A stretch of DNA of 47,791 nucleotides, taken from Caldilineaceae bacterium. Lineage in GTDB: Bacteria; Chloroflexota; Anaerolineae; Caldilineales; Caldilineaceae. Made by a program: the position numbers and the translations under genes. The stretch spans positions 1 to 47,791 of the forward strand of contig JAGNDO010000037.1 in assembly GCA_018003515.1 (NCBI GenBank), given 5' to 3'. Below the pieces are notes generated by a model. That model was not told where the DNA came from, searched no databases, and saw nothing but the letters and a program-made list of their open reading frames with translations. Each line of letters begins with the position of its first letter. Within the stretch, counting starts at the first letter, position 1. This document shows, one piece after another, positions 17,713-26,013 of this stretch.

Positions 17713-17718
17713 TATAAT
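17713..17718 (+). promoter_or_regulatory. -10 box before the Hpt gene
   Basis: TATAAT lies 53 bases upstream of the GTG start. No convincing -35 hexamer is seen at 16-18 bases. Confidence 0.4.
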
Positions 17719-17770
17719 CAAAACTCATCGTTCCAGCCATCGCCCAGCTATCGCCCAGGAGTGTAAACCG

Positions 17771-18181
17771 GTGACCAGTCCGACATCTTCTCAATCCTCC
17801 CTGCCCCAGATCCTCCCCGGCCCGCCCCATCCCTTGCGCCAGGCGGCTTTGGATGATCTGCGGGAGCTGACCGACAACAATGACGATCTCTTTTTCCAGT
17901 TGGTCGAGACCTATCTGGACAGTGCCAGCACGTTGCTTGGCACATTGCCCGACGCCGCCGCCAGGGATGATGCGGCCAAAGCCAGAGCCGCGGCCCATGA
18001 CATCAAATCCATGAGTGCCATGTTTGGGGCCATGGAACTGTCCGAGCTGGCCCGGGAGTTGGAACAGCGGGGCATCGACGGCGTGATCGAGGGCATGGCC
18101 GATCTGGTGGCCCAAATGCTGGCAGAGTTCGAGCAGGTCTCCGCCACCCTCACCGCCATGATCACGCCGTCCGAGGGGTAA
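17771..18181 (+). CDS. Hpt (histidine phosphotransfer) domain protein
   Basis: 136 residues from a GTG with AGGAG nine bases upstream. Residues about 25-130 form a helical Hpt domain. The phospho-accepting site reads AAHDIKSMSAMFGA, with the His and the Lys at +3 conserved (the usual form is AHTLKGSS). Helices ETYLDSASTLLGTL and LSELARELEQRG flank it. It should relay phosphate between a hybrid histidine kinase and a response regulator in the cytoplasm. Neither partner is adjacent; the fused sensor at 43.3 kb carries its own receiver. It ends in a bidirectional terminator. Confidence 0.85.
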   Translation: MTSPTSSQSSLPQILPGPPHPLRQAALDDLRELTDNNDDLFFQLVETYLDSASTLLGTLPDAAARDDAAKARAAAHDIKSMSAMFGAMELSELARELEQRGIDGVIEGMADLVAQMLAEFEQVSATLTAMITPSEG

Positions 18182-18212
18182 GCTGGGACGGCAGCGCTCA
18201 AGCCAATCATGC

Positions 18213-18247
18213 AAAAAAGGCCGGGGCTGATAGCCCCGGCCTTTTTT
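18213..18247. terminator. Bidirectional terminator between hpt and EF-G-like gene
   Basis: AAGGCCGGGGCTGATAGCCC forms a GC-rich stem with A-run on the left and T-run on the right, so it serves both convergent genes. Confidence 0.92.
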
Positions 18248-18284
18248 AACCTTCAGATTGTGTGTTGCGTCGTCACGCAACCCA

Positions 18285-20363
18285 TCAACTTTCGTGGTCG
18301 TTCTCTTGCTTGAAGGCGGCCACAATGCCGTCCACCAACTGAGAGGGCACTGGATCGTAGTGGTCGAACTCGATGGCGTAAGTACCCCGGCCCTGGGTCA
18401 TGGAGCGCAAATCCGTGCCATAGCGCATAATTTCAGCCATAGGTACCAGGGCGCTGACGATGCTGCGGTTGCCTTTTTGCTCAATGCCGCTGACCCGTCC
18501 GCGCCGGGTAGTCAGATCCCCCATGACATCGCCCATGAAATCTTCGGGCACAGTGATATAGATGCGGTAGATTGGCTCCAACAGCAGAGGACCGGCCAGG
18601 GCCATGGCGGCCTTGAATGACTCGCGGCCCGCGGCCTGGAAGGCGATGTCCTTGGAATCAACCGGATGCTCTTTGCCGTCAAAAACAATGGCCTTGACAT
18701 CCACCACGGGATAGCCGGCAATCACACCACCATTTTCGATCACCTGGCGAATGCCCTTTTCGATAGACGGGATAAAGACGCCACTAATTGCGCCGCCGAA
18801 GACCTCGCTGACATATTGGAAGCCTTCGCCCCGTTCGGTCGGTTCCACCCGCAGATGGACCTCGGCAAATTGCCCCGATCCACCGGTCTGCTTTTTGTGC
18901 CGATAGACAGCTTGCCCCTTGTGGGCGACGGTCTCTTGGTAGGGAACCTTGGGAATGGTCGTCTCGACCTGGGTGCCAAACTTGCTCTCCAGGCGGCGCA
19001 CAGCCACATCCACATGGGCATCCCCTGTGCCTTGGAGTACGGTCTGGCGGGTGGTGGAGATGGTTTGCACGCGCAGGGTGGGGTCTTCTTCGGTCAGGGC
19101 GTGGAGGGCCTGGCCCATCTTGGCGCTGTCCGCCTTGGTGGCCGGGGTGACGGCGACGGAGAAGAGGGGGCGGGGATATTCCGGCGGCACAATGCGCACG
19201 TTGGCCCCGGCGTCGCTCAGGGTGTCGCCGGTCAATACGCTGTCCAGCTTGGTGATCACGCCGATATCCCCGGCCATCAACTCGTTGGTGGCTTCCAAAT
19301 CTTTGCCCCGCACATGGAAGAGGTTGGCGATGCGATCGTCTTCGCCCGTGCGTTGATTGAGCAGACGGCCATCCTTCTTGATGGCACCGGCAAAGACCCG
19401 CACATAGCTCATGCGCCCCACAAAGCGGTCGACAATGGTCTTGAAGACCAGGGCCACTGTGGGCGCATCCGGATTGGCAGTCAGCAAGATGGGATCCCCG
19501 CTGTCCGCGGCCTCGGCGTGGACGGCGCGCTCGCTGGGGGCGGGCACATAGCGGGTGAGGGAGCGCATGAGGCTGGTGAGACCGGTTCCCTGTAGCGCCG
19601 AGCCGCAGAAGACGGGGACAATGGCCCCGGTGCGTACCCCTTCGTGCAGGGCGTGGCGTACCTCTGTGGGGGTCAACTCCTCCCCCTCCAAATACTTCAT
19701 GATCAGCTCGTCGTCGGATTCGGCGGCGGCCTCCACCAATTCCAGCCGGGTCTCTTCCATCCATTCGGCCATGTCGGCCGGCGGCTCGGCCACGGTGGCC
19801 TTGTCACCCATATAGGCCTTCAGATCGATCAGGCTGACCACCCCAGCGAATTTGTCCGCCTCGCCCACGGGCAGGTGAAAGGGCATAATGGTACTTTCGG
19901 GAAAAGCTTTACGCAGGCTTTCGATGACTTTGCGGAAATTGGCGTTCTCTCGGTCCATTTTGTTGACAAAGACGATACGCGGCTTGTGCAGTTCGTCCAA
20001 ACGATCCCAGGCCAATTCGGTGCCAACTTCCACACCGGCCACGGCATCCACCAAGACCAGGGCGACTTCCGCCACCTTGACCCCACTGATCATTTCACCC
20101 ACAAAATCCAGATAGCCCGGGGTGTCGATAAAATTGAGTCTGACGTTGTCAAAATCCACCGGCACAACTGCGAGGTTGATGGAGATGCCCCGCCGGTGTT
20201 CTTCCGAGTCCCAGTCCGAGACGGAGGTGCCGTCTTCGACTCGACCCAACCGGCTGGATGCGCCGGTTCGGTACAACATGGACTCAACAATGGTCGTCTT
20301 TCCGGAACTGCCATGCCCAACAATGGCGATATTGCGGAGCTGACCAGTGGTGTACTTTGTCAT
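18285..20363 (-). CDS. Elongation factor G-like GTPase
   Basis: 692 residues from the ATG at 20363, which has AGGAGG at ideal distance. Domains run in EF-G order: GTPase (about 1-270) with GHGSSGKTT as P-loop, DTPGYLDFVGE as switch II and NKMD, then domains II to V. The P-loop and switch II differ from the translation factor consensus (GHIDAGKTT, DTPGHVDF): the switch II histidine is tyrosine. These are features of the EF-G-like/EF-G2 paralogues that occur next to a canonical fusA elsewhere in the genome. Its job may be ribosome recycling, stress translation or another ribosomal step. No ribosomal genes are nearby, which also argues against the main fusA. Confidence 0.88.
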   Translation of the reverse strand: MTKYTTGQLRNIAIVGHGSSGKTTIVESMLYRTGASSRLGRVEDGTSVSDWDSEEHRRGISINLAVVPVDFDNVRLNFIDTPGYLDFVGEMISGVKVAEVALVLVDAVAGVEVGTELAWDRLDELHKPRIVFVNKMDRENANFRKVIESLRKAFPESTIMPFHLPVGEADKFAGVVSLIDLKAYMGDKATVAEPPADMAEWMEETRLELVEAAAESDDELIMKYLEGEELTPTEVRHALHEGVRTGAIVPVFCGSALQGTGLTSLMRSLTRYVPAPSERAVHAEAADSGDPILLTANPDAPTVALVFKTIVDRFVGRMSYVRVFAGAIKKDGRLLNQRTGEDDRIANLFHVRGKDLEATNELMAGDIGVITKLDSVLTGDTLSDAGANVRIVPPEYPRPLFSVAVTPATKADSAKMGQALHALTEEDPTLRVQTISTTRQTVLQGTGDAHVDVAVRRLESKFGTQVETTIPKVPYQETVAHKGQAVYRHKKQTGGSGQFAEVHLRVEPTERGEGFQYVSEVFGGAISGVFIPSIEKGIRQVIENGGVIAGYPVVDVKAIVFDGKEHPVDSKDIAFQAAGRESFKAAMALAGPLLLEPIYRIYITVPEDFMGDVMGDLTTRRGRVSGIEQKGNRSIVSALVPMAEIMRYGTDLRSMTQGRGTYAIEFDHYDPVPSQLVDGIVAAFKQENDHES

Positions 20364-20581
20364 GGATCCTCCTGGTTCCATCGACTAGAAATATCGATGG
20401 GTGGTTGGTTGGGTTGGAATTAAGTTGATGGGAAAAACAAAATATGGAAGCAAATTAGATCCAGAGAGGACGTGGGGCTGTCCCCTTGAATGGAAACATC
20501 CGCAAAATTGTACTGAAAAAGCCGGGGAATGTCAACGAAGGCGGGTTGAGCGAAATAGGATGCGTTAGCCATCACGACTTT

Positions 20582-20610
20582 TTGGTCCAGGTTACAGCCT
20601 CTGGTATGAT
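20582..20610 (+). promoter_or_regulatory. Promoter for a leaderless ferredoxin-like mRNA
   Basis: TTGGTC (20582-20587), a 17-base spacer and TATGAT (20605-20610). The first base of the ATG is seven bases after the -10 box, at the expected transcription start, so the mRNA is probably leaderless. Confidence 0.55.
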
Positions 20611-20616
20611 CCCCGC

Positions 20617-21063
20617 ATGGCACTCTATCGCAAACACATCTTCATTTGCACCTCTGGCCCCTATTGTTGGTACGACTGTGACCAAGGGGATCCCGACGGT
20701 TTTCTAAAATATCTAAAGCGACGTGTGGCCGAAGCAGGTCTGCGCGATGCTGTGCGTGTCAACCGTTCCGGCTGCCTGAATCAGTGCGGCCACGGACCGA
20801 CCTTGGTTGTTTACCCCGAGGGGGTCTGGTATGGGGGGGTGCAGCACGCAGATCTGGAAGAGATTTTCCAGGAGCATATCCTCCATGATCGACCTGTGAC
20901 CCGTCTACAATTGGATCTTCCGCCCGGCAACAACAAGCAGACCGAACACTACCCCCTCGAAGTCCAGGACTTCAAGCAGACCGAGAAGGAGCTGGACAGC
21001 CGGCGTAACGCAGCCCGTGCCCAAATTCGACTATCCACCGGTCGAGACGGCAGCCCATCCTAG
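20617..21063 (+). CDS. Thioredoxin-like [2Fe-2S] ferredoxin domain protein
   Basis: 148 residues. Cysteines at 11, 17, 21, 53 and 57 (CTSGPYCWYDC, then SGCLNQCGHG) followed by PTLVVYPEGVWYGGV match the thioredoxin-like 2Fe-2S ferredoxin fold, in which four cysteines bind one cluster. It probably carries electrons or senses redox state in the cytoplasm. The C-terminal 45 residues are a charged tail, not part of the fold. There is no Shine-Dalgarno sequence, in keeping with the leaderless promoter. It stops seven bases before the likely start of the phosphatase/methyltransferase gene, so the two probably share a transcript. Confidence 0.85.
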   Translation: MALYRKHIFICTSGPYCWYDCDQGDPDGFLKYLKRRVAEAGLRDAVRVNRSGCLNQCGHGPTLVVYPEGVWYGGVQHADLEEIFQEHILHDRPVTRLQLDLPPGNNKQTEHYPLEVQDFKQTEKELDSRRNAARAQIRLSTGRDGSPS

Positions 21064-21070
21064 GCCATCC

Positions 21071-22576
21071 ATGACCCCAACCATCGGCACCACCGCCGCC
21101 ACCGTCGCCACCTCCTCGTCCGCCGAGCGCGCCACCAGACTTTTGCTGGTTTGCCACGGGGAAGGGCTGTACAATCGCTATACGAATTTGTCCCGGCGGC
21201 TGATTGCAGACGAGGGCGGGCTTTCCGCGGCTGGGTGGGAACAGGCCAACAGCTTGGCCGCCTGGCTGCGGGATCACGAACAGGTGGATCTGCTCACCAG
21301 CGGCAGCCAATTGCGTAGCCGTCTCACCGGTCAGCGTATCAGCCAGGTTTTGCACCTGCCCCTCACGGTGATCGCCAACCTGCCACCCACGGGACCGGGC
21401 GAAAGCAGCCGGCCCCACGCCACCCTCCTGCCCAGCCCCCCAGCCAGCGCGGAGAACACGTCTCCCCCCCCATCCATTGGGGTTGATCAGGCCGATGCCG
21501 CCATCGACACATTTTTTGGCCGGGTGCAAACCATGCTGGCCGAGTTGATGACTGGACAATGGGGCAAAACCGTGGTCCTGGTCACCCACCGTCAAGCCAT
21601 CGCGGCCCTCATCAGCAGCTTCTTCGCCACGCCCAACACCCTGGACATCCAGATTGACGAGACCAGCATCAGCGAACTGCGCTGGCAAGAGGATCGTTGG
21701 CGGCTGGTTGGCCTTAACCGGCGCGCCCATCTGCCTTATCCGCTGGTGCAGCAACCCGTGATCAGCCCAACGCGGCGCAGTCATGAAAACGAAGAGTACG
21801 CCAATTTGCAGACCGTGCGCGCCCTTTACAATCGGGTGGCCGCCATCTATGCCGCCAGCAAAAAAGACACCGATCTGTTGCGGATTCAACATTTGGTGCG
21901 GTTTGCCGGTCCTGCCAAGGAAATGGACATTTTGGATGTGGGCAGCGGCCCTGGCACCCTGGCCCTGGCCTTGGCCGATGCCGGGGCACGGTTGGTGCTG
22001 GGTGTGGACATCAGCGAAGCTATGTTGGAGCAGGCCGAATATCTGCGCCTGACCACCACCGCGGCCAGCCACGAGCGGGTGGGTTTCCGCCTGGCCCCGG
22101 CCCACAATCTGCCCTTTGTGGACGACCGCTTTGATGCGGTTTTCTGTCGGTTGATCCTGCAATACTTCAAACACCCCCAGGAATCCATCCGCGAGATGGT
22201 GCGGGTGCTTAAACCCGGTGGCTCTTTGATCTTGGCCGAGCTGTTGAGTGTTGACGATCCTGTCAAGCGGGCCACCCAAAACGCCATTGAGGAGCGCCGG
22301 GATCCCGGTCATGTGGCCGCCCGCAGTGCGGATCACTACCGCAAATTGGTGGCCGAGGCCGGGCTGGTGGTGGACCGTTCGGAGATCGTCACCTTCGAGC
22401 GGGAATTGGACGAATGGCTGTCCAGTCTGGATGCCGGCCTGGAAGATCGGCAGGCTGTGCGGGAGATGCTGGAGGCCGGGCTGGAGACCGACGCCGCCGG
22501 CATCAACGCCCGGCATCGGGGCAAGACGTTGATCTTTGACCAGCGCATGATCTATTTGAAAGCCGTAAAGCCGTAA
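21071..22576 (+). CDS. Histidine phosphatase-like / SAM methyltransferase fusion
   Basis: 501 residues from the ATG at 21071; a GTG at 21017 inside the previous gene is an alternative. Residues about 20-225 resemble the histidine phosphatase (phosphoglycerate mutase) fold: LLLVCHGEG, then TSGSQLRSRLTGQ, then VVLVTHRQAIAAL. In the usual RHG motif the arginine is cysteine (C28), so the phosphatase half may be inactive or altered. Residues about 245-501 are a class I methyltransferase: ILDVGSGPGTLALALADAG for SAM binding, FDAVFCRLILQYFKH, and MVRVLKPGGSLILAEL, as in UbiE/menaquinone-type enzymes. Substrate unknown. The two domains are in one open frame with no sign of a frameshift. Confidence 0.85.
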   Translation: MTPTIGTTAATVATSSSAERATRLLLVCHGEGLYNRYTNLSRRLIADEGGLSAAGWEQANSLAAWLRDHEQVDLLTSGSQLRSRLTGQRISQVLHLPLTVIANLPPTGPGESSRPHATLLPSPPASAENTSPPPSIGVDQADAAIDTFFGRVQTMLAELMTGQWGKTVVLVTHRQAIAALISSFFATPNTLDIQIDETSISELRWQEDRWRLVGLNRRAHLPYPLVQQPVISPTRRSHENEEYANLQTVRALYNRVAAIYAASKKDTDLLRIQHLVRFAGPAKEMDILDVGSGPGTLALALADAGARLVLGVDISEAMLEQAEYLRLTTTAASHERVGFRLAPAHNLPFVDDRFDAVFCRLILQYFKHPQESIREMVRVLKPGGSLILAELLSVDDPVKRATQNAIEERRDPGHVAARSADHYRKLVAEAGLVVDRSEIVTFERELDEWLSSLDAGLEDRQAVREMLEAGLETDAAGINARHRGKTLIFDQRMIYLKAVKP

Positions 22577-22597
22577 TCCTCCCCTGGTCATGGGATC

Positions 22598-22636
22598 AAA
22601 AAAGCCGTCGGGATGGCTCATCCCGACGGCTTTTTT
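22598..22636. terminator. Bidirectional terminator
   Basis: AAAAAAGCCGTCGGG and CCCGACGGCTTTTTT form a perfect stem 22 bases after the methyltransferase stop. It can also serve the convergent acyl-CoA dehydrogenase gene. Confidence 0.92.
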
Positions 22637-22645
22637 AGTTAGTTT

Positions 22646-22708
22646 TTGAGATTAGGCGATTGCCACGACACAATCTCCCACTCTCTTAATCTCTCAATCG
22701 CCTACTCC
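22646..22708. repeat. Octamer hairpin related to 10161-10224
   Basis: GAGATTAGGCGATTG on the left faces CAATCGCCTA on the right, with TCTCCCAC/TCTCTTAA/TCTCTCAA octamers between. It shares units with the argS-side hairpin. It lies 11 bases from the acyl-CoA dehydrogenase stop. Confidence 0.8.
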
Positions 22709-22719
22709 CATCCCAAATC

Positions 22720-23892
22720 CTAACCCTTATACAACTCGCGCATGAGGATGTGGCGCATGACCTGGCTGGTGCCTTCGTAGATCTGGTAGATCTTGGCATC
22801 CCGCATGAGCTTTTCCACGGGGTACTCCCGGCTATAGCCGTTGCCGCCAAAGACTTGGACGGCATCCGTGGCGTTTTGCATGGCCGCATCGGCGCAATAG
22901 GCCTTGGCCATGGAGGCGACCATAGTGTTGGGCTGGCCGTTGTCCACCTGCCAGGCCGCTTTCCAGGCCAGGTTGCGGGCTGCCTCAACCCGGATGGCCA
23001 TGTCCGCCAGCATGAAGCCGACACCCTGCAATTGGGCGATGGGTTTGCCATAAGCCATGCGTTCCCCCGCATAGCGCACAGACTCGGCCAAGGCCCGAGA
23101 GGCCACGCCCACGGCCGCGGCCGCGGTGGGAGGACGGCTCTTGTCAAAGACCCGCATCCCGATCATAAAGCCGTCGCCCTCTTTGCCCAGCATGTTTTCC
23201 GCCGGGACTTCCACATTCTCGAAGAAGACCTGGCAGGCTTGGGCGGCGTGTTGGCCCATCTTCTCCAAGGGTTTGCTGGTGCTGACGCCGGGGAAGTCTC
23301 GCTCGACGATAAAGCAGGACATGCCCTTATGCCGGGCAGAGGGGTCGGTCTTGGCGTAGACGGTGAAATAGCTGGCCACGGGACCATCGGTGATCCAGGT
23401 TTTGGAACCGTTGAGGATGTACTTGTCCCCCTGTTTGATCGCGGTGGTTTTGATGCCAGCCACGTCGGATCCGGCATCCGGCTCGGTCATGCAATAGGCC
23501 ATGATCTTGCCATCTTCCGTGAGGCGGGGGAAATACTGTTGCTTTTGGGCATCGTTCCCCGCCACCAAAATCGGCAGCACGGCCAACTGGTTGAGCATCA
23601 ACGCGGTCTGGATGCCGGAGCAGGCATAGGCCATCTCCTCGCCGATGATGCACTCTTCCAGCACGGTTGCGCCCATGCCGCCATACTCTTCGGGGATGTT
23701 GAGGTTGACCAGCCCGATCTTGAGGGCCTTTTTCCACAGATCCCAGGGCCATTCGCCGCTGACATCGTAATGTTCGACCCTGGGCAGAATTTCGTTGCGG
23801 GCAAAGTCCCGGGCCAGATTTTGGAGCATTTTCAGATCATCGGGCAGGTCAAAGTTCAAACCGCTGACCGTTTCTTCCTCGAATTTTAGCAT
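22720..23892 (-). CDS. Acyl-CoA dehydrogenase
   Basis: 390 residues from the ATG at 23892, with GAGGT upstream; longer frames are not supported. FAD and acyl-CoA binding are shown by AYCMTEPDAGSDVAGIKT, then WITDGPVASYFTVYAKTD, and the C-terminal signature VFGGNGYSREYPVEKLMRDA. The catalytic base is the glutamate of QIYEGTSQVMRH, as in short/medium-chain enzymes. It oxidises acyl-CoA to trans-2-enoyl-CoA in fatty acid or branched-chain amino acid degradation and passes electrons to an electron-transfer flavoprotein. No other beta-oxidation genes are near. Confidence 0.95.
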   Translation of the reverse strand: MLKFEEETVSGLNFDLPDDLKMLQNLARDFARNEILPRVEHYDVSGEWPWDLWKKALKIGLVNLNIPEEYGGMGATVLEECIIGEEMAYACSGIQTALMLNQLAVLPILVAGNDAQKQQYFPRLTEDGKIMAYCMTEPDAGSDVAGIKTTAIKQGDKYILNGSKTWITDGPVASYFTVYAKTDPSARHKGMSCFIVERDFPGVSTSKPLEKMGQHAAQACQVFFENVEVPAENMLGKEGDGFMIGMRVFDKSRPPTAAAAVGVASRALAESVRYAGERMAYGKPIAQLQGVGFMLADMAIRVEAARNLAWKAAWQVDNGQPNTMVASMAKAYCADAAMQNATDAVQVFGGNGYSREYPVEKLMRDAKIYQIYEGTSQVMRHILMRELYKG

Positions 23893-24052
23893 GGTTACCT
23901 CTCGGTTCGTGATAGGGCTGGAAAGCGCAAGAGAAGGATAGATGGGTGTTGGATGGGTAATGGATGGGCGGGTGCATCCAGATAGCCCTAGGGTAGGAAA
24001 GATATATTCCCGCACTGTTGTCAGTCGGTTACGAGGATCATGGCAGGTGGGC

Positions 24053-24197
24053 TATAATCAGGAGTGTGCCGGGAAGCCCCTCCCTTCGGCACTGTGGGCT
24101 GCAAACCACACTGTGTCAATCAATGAGCCAGGGAAGTCGATGCCCCCTGGCCGTCGTCTTCAACCCCATTCCATTTGCACCAGAAAGGCACTCATCC
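24053..24197 (+). promoter_or_regulatory. Promoter and structured 5' leader of the SIS-domain gene
   Basis: A -10 box TATAAT (24053-24058) is followed by a leader of about 135 bases with two clear hairpins: GTGCCG/CGGCAC (24066-24092) and GCCAGGG/CCCTGGC (24127-24151). The layout could be a regulatory RNA, but no known riboswitch class fits. Confidence 0.4.
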
Positions 24198-25256
24198 ATG
24201 CTGGAACACTCTTTTCTCTACCGCGAGATTCATGAACAACCCCAAGTGTTGGCGGACTTTTTGGCCGCCGAAGCGGGGACGGCCCAAGGGCTGGTGGAGG
24301 CTATCCGCCAGCGGGAGATCACCCATGTGGTGATTGCGGCCCGGGGCACCAGTGACAATGCCGGGCGCTATGCGCAATATCTTTTGGGAGCCACGGCCGG
24401 GTTGCCCGTGGGGTTGGCCACGCCCAGCCTCACCACCCATTATGGCCGCACGCCCAACTTCCGCAATGCGTTGGTATTGGGGATCAGCCAGAGCGGCAAA
24501 AGCCCGGACATTGTGGCGGTGCTGGCCGAGGCCCATAAGCAGGGGGCGCTCACCGCGGCCATCACCAACGAACCTGAATCGGATCTGGCCCAGGTTGCGC
24601 ACACGGTGATCGCCCTGCACGCCGGCGAAGAACGCTCTGTGGCGGCCACCAAAACCTTCACCACGGAACTGGCCGCCATCGCCCTGCTGGGCGTGGGGCT
24701 GGCCCCGGACGGGGAGAGCGGGCGCAGCATGATGGCGGACCTCATGGCCATCCCCCAGGCGGTGGAGAAGGCGCTGGAGAGCCGCACCCGTATCGCGGCC
24801 ATTGCGGATCGCTATCGCTATATGCGCCATTGCATCGTCATCGGGCGCGGCTACAACTATGCCACGGCCTTTGAGATGGCCCTGAAGATGAAAGAGTTGA
24901 CCTACACCATCACCGAGCCGTATAGCAACGCCGACTTCATGCACGGTCCCCTGGCCCTGATCGACCACGGCTTCCCCGTGATCGTGATTGCGCCCAAGGG
25001 CAAGGTGACGGCGGATATCCAGGCGTTCATCCGCACCCTGCACGCCCGAGAGGCCGAAGTGATCGTCATCAGCGACAGCGAGGAGCTGCTGGCCCAGGCT
25101 CGCACCCCCATCCACCTGCCGGTCAGCGTGCCCGAATGGCTGTCGCCCATGACTGCCATCATCCCTGGGCAGCTTTTCTCCATGTATTTGGCCCATGCGC
25201 GGGACTTTGACCCGGACCATCCCCGGGGGTTGCGCAAGGTGACGGAGACGCGGTGA
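24198..25256 (+). CDS. SIS-domain sugar isomerase/deaminase (GlmS isomerase half-like)
   Basis: 352 residues from the ATG at 24198. There are two SIS domains. The first has [18 protein letters not shown] and [16 protein letters not shown], and the second [20 protein letters not shown] with the [16 protein letters not shown] signature. These match the isomerase half of glucosamine-6-phosphate synthase. The N-terminal glutaminase domain is absent, so it cannot make GlcN-6-P from glutamine. It is more likely an amino sugar deaminase/isomerase of the NagB-II/AgaS type acting on a phosphorylated amino sugar. A structured leader precedes it. Confidence 0.88.
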   Translation: MLEHSFLYREIHEQPQVLADFLAAEAGTAQGLVEAIRQREITHVVIAARGTSDNAGRYAQYLLGATAGLPVGLATPSLTTHYGRTPNFRNALVLGISQSGKSPDIVAVLAEAHKQGALTAAITNEPESDLAQVAHTVIALHAGEERSVAATKTFTTELAAIALLGVGLAPDGESGRSMMADLMAIPQAVEKALESRTRIAAIADRYRYMRHCIVIGRGYNYATAFEMALKMKELTYTITEPYSNADFMHGPLALIDHGFPVIVIAPKGKVTADIQAFIRTLHAREAEVIVISDSEELLAQARTPIHLPVSVPEWLSPMTAIIPGQLFSMYLAHARDFDPDHPRGLRKVTETR

Positions 25257-25291
25257 AGAATTGAAAATTGAAAGTGGAGAATTAAGAATTG
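25255..25291. repeat. Single AATTGAA-type repeat arm overlapping gene start
   Basis: GAATTGAAAATTGAAA followed by AATTAAGAATTGAAG forms a 7-8 base periodic AT-rich block directly after the SIS gene stop. No facing arm is seen. It supplies the first codons of the next frame if the TTG at 25261 is used. Confidence 0.65.
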
Positions 25292-26013
25292 AAGAGGTGC
25301 GGCGGACCGTACGGGGGATGGTGGATGAGCGGGATGTGGCCCAGGCCCGCACGGTCCACTATGCCTTGGCCCACGCCGCGGCCCGCACCCGGCTCAGTTT
25401 GATGCGGGACGGGGCGGGGCGGCCCCAGGGCTTTGTGGCCGCCTGTGTCACGGGGATGAATCCTTTTCAGCCCGTGGTGGTCTTTCAGGCTGAGGACGAA
25501 GCCCAGGCGGATCTGCTCTTTTCTGAAGGATTGGGAGCGGGACCGAGCTACCTCTTTATGGCCGAGACGAGGTGGGCGGAGTTCCTGGAACGGCGTCTCA
25601 ATGCCAAGGCAACCTTCGCCCGCATCTTCGTGCTGGAGCCAGGCCGTTTGCAACCGGTGGTGAATCTCTTTGTGCGCACCAACCGGGGCGCAGATGGCTC
25701 GCCCCAGGCCACCATTGCTGCCCAGGGGCGCACGGTGGTGCGGGCCGGGGTAAACTGGCAGGGGGAGCGTTTTGCAGAACTCTACGCCATCCTGGACCCG
25801 GCAGCCAGGGGACGGGAATGGGGGCGCAGCGTCCTCTGCGCCGTGGCCCAGGCCGTGCAGAGCCGGGGCGTGCGTCCCCTGCTCTACGTGCCCCAGGACG
25901 GTGCTGACGGCGCAGAGATGGCCGACGCCGCCCTCAAGCTGGGCTTCACAGACAGCGGACGCATGGCCTTGCAGATCGCCGGGGCGCTGATGCCCAGCCA
26001 GCCCTCCTCGTGA
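25261..26013 (+). CDS. GNAT-like acetyltransferase
   Basis: Up to 250 residues. The TTG at 25261 lies in the repeat block and the first 12 codons are repeat-derived; ATG at 25318 (MVDERDVAQA) is an alternative, giving 231 residues. The protein appears to be a tandem or two-half GNAT-type fold: residues about 20-120 give the first half, and the second (FAELYAILDPAARGREWGRSVLCAVAQAVQSRG) matches the GNAT acetyl-CoA loop and helix, followed by LYVPQDGADGAEMADAALKLGF and MALQIAGAL, the end of the fold. Acceptor unknown. It overlaps the next gene by four bases (GTGA), so the two are coupled. Confidence 0.7.
   Translation: MKIESGELRIEEVRRTVRGMVDERDVAQARTVHYALAHAAARTRLSLMRDGAGRPQGFVAACVTGMNPFQPVVVFQAEDEAQADLLFSEGLGAGPSYLFMAETRWAEFLERRLNAKATFARIFVLEPGRLQPVVNLFVRTNRGADGSPQATIAAQGRTVVRAGVNWQGERFAELYAILDPAARGREWGRSVLCAVAQAVQSRGVRPLLYVPQDGADGAEMADAALKLGFTDSGRMALQIAGALMPSQPSS

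Noticed and set aside
17540-18325. Long minus-strand frame across the Hpt gene
   Set aside because: It is antisense to a gene with a clear Hpt domain and reads through a terminator. Its composition is that of a shadow frame.
24053-24160. Possible cobalamin riboswitch before the SIS-domain gene (GGGAAGC and CACTGTG fragments)
   Set aside because: The fragments are in the wrong order and the conserved core and closing stem are missing.
24198-25256. Glucosamine-6-phosphate synthase (glmS)
   Set aside because: The glutaminase domain is missing; only the isomerase half is present.
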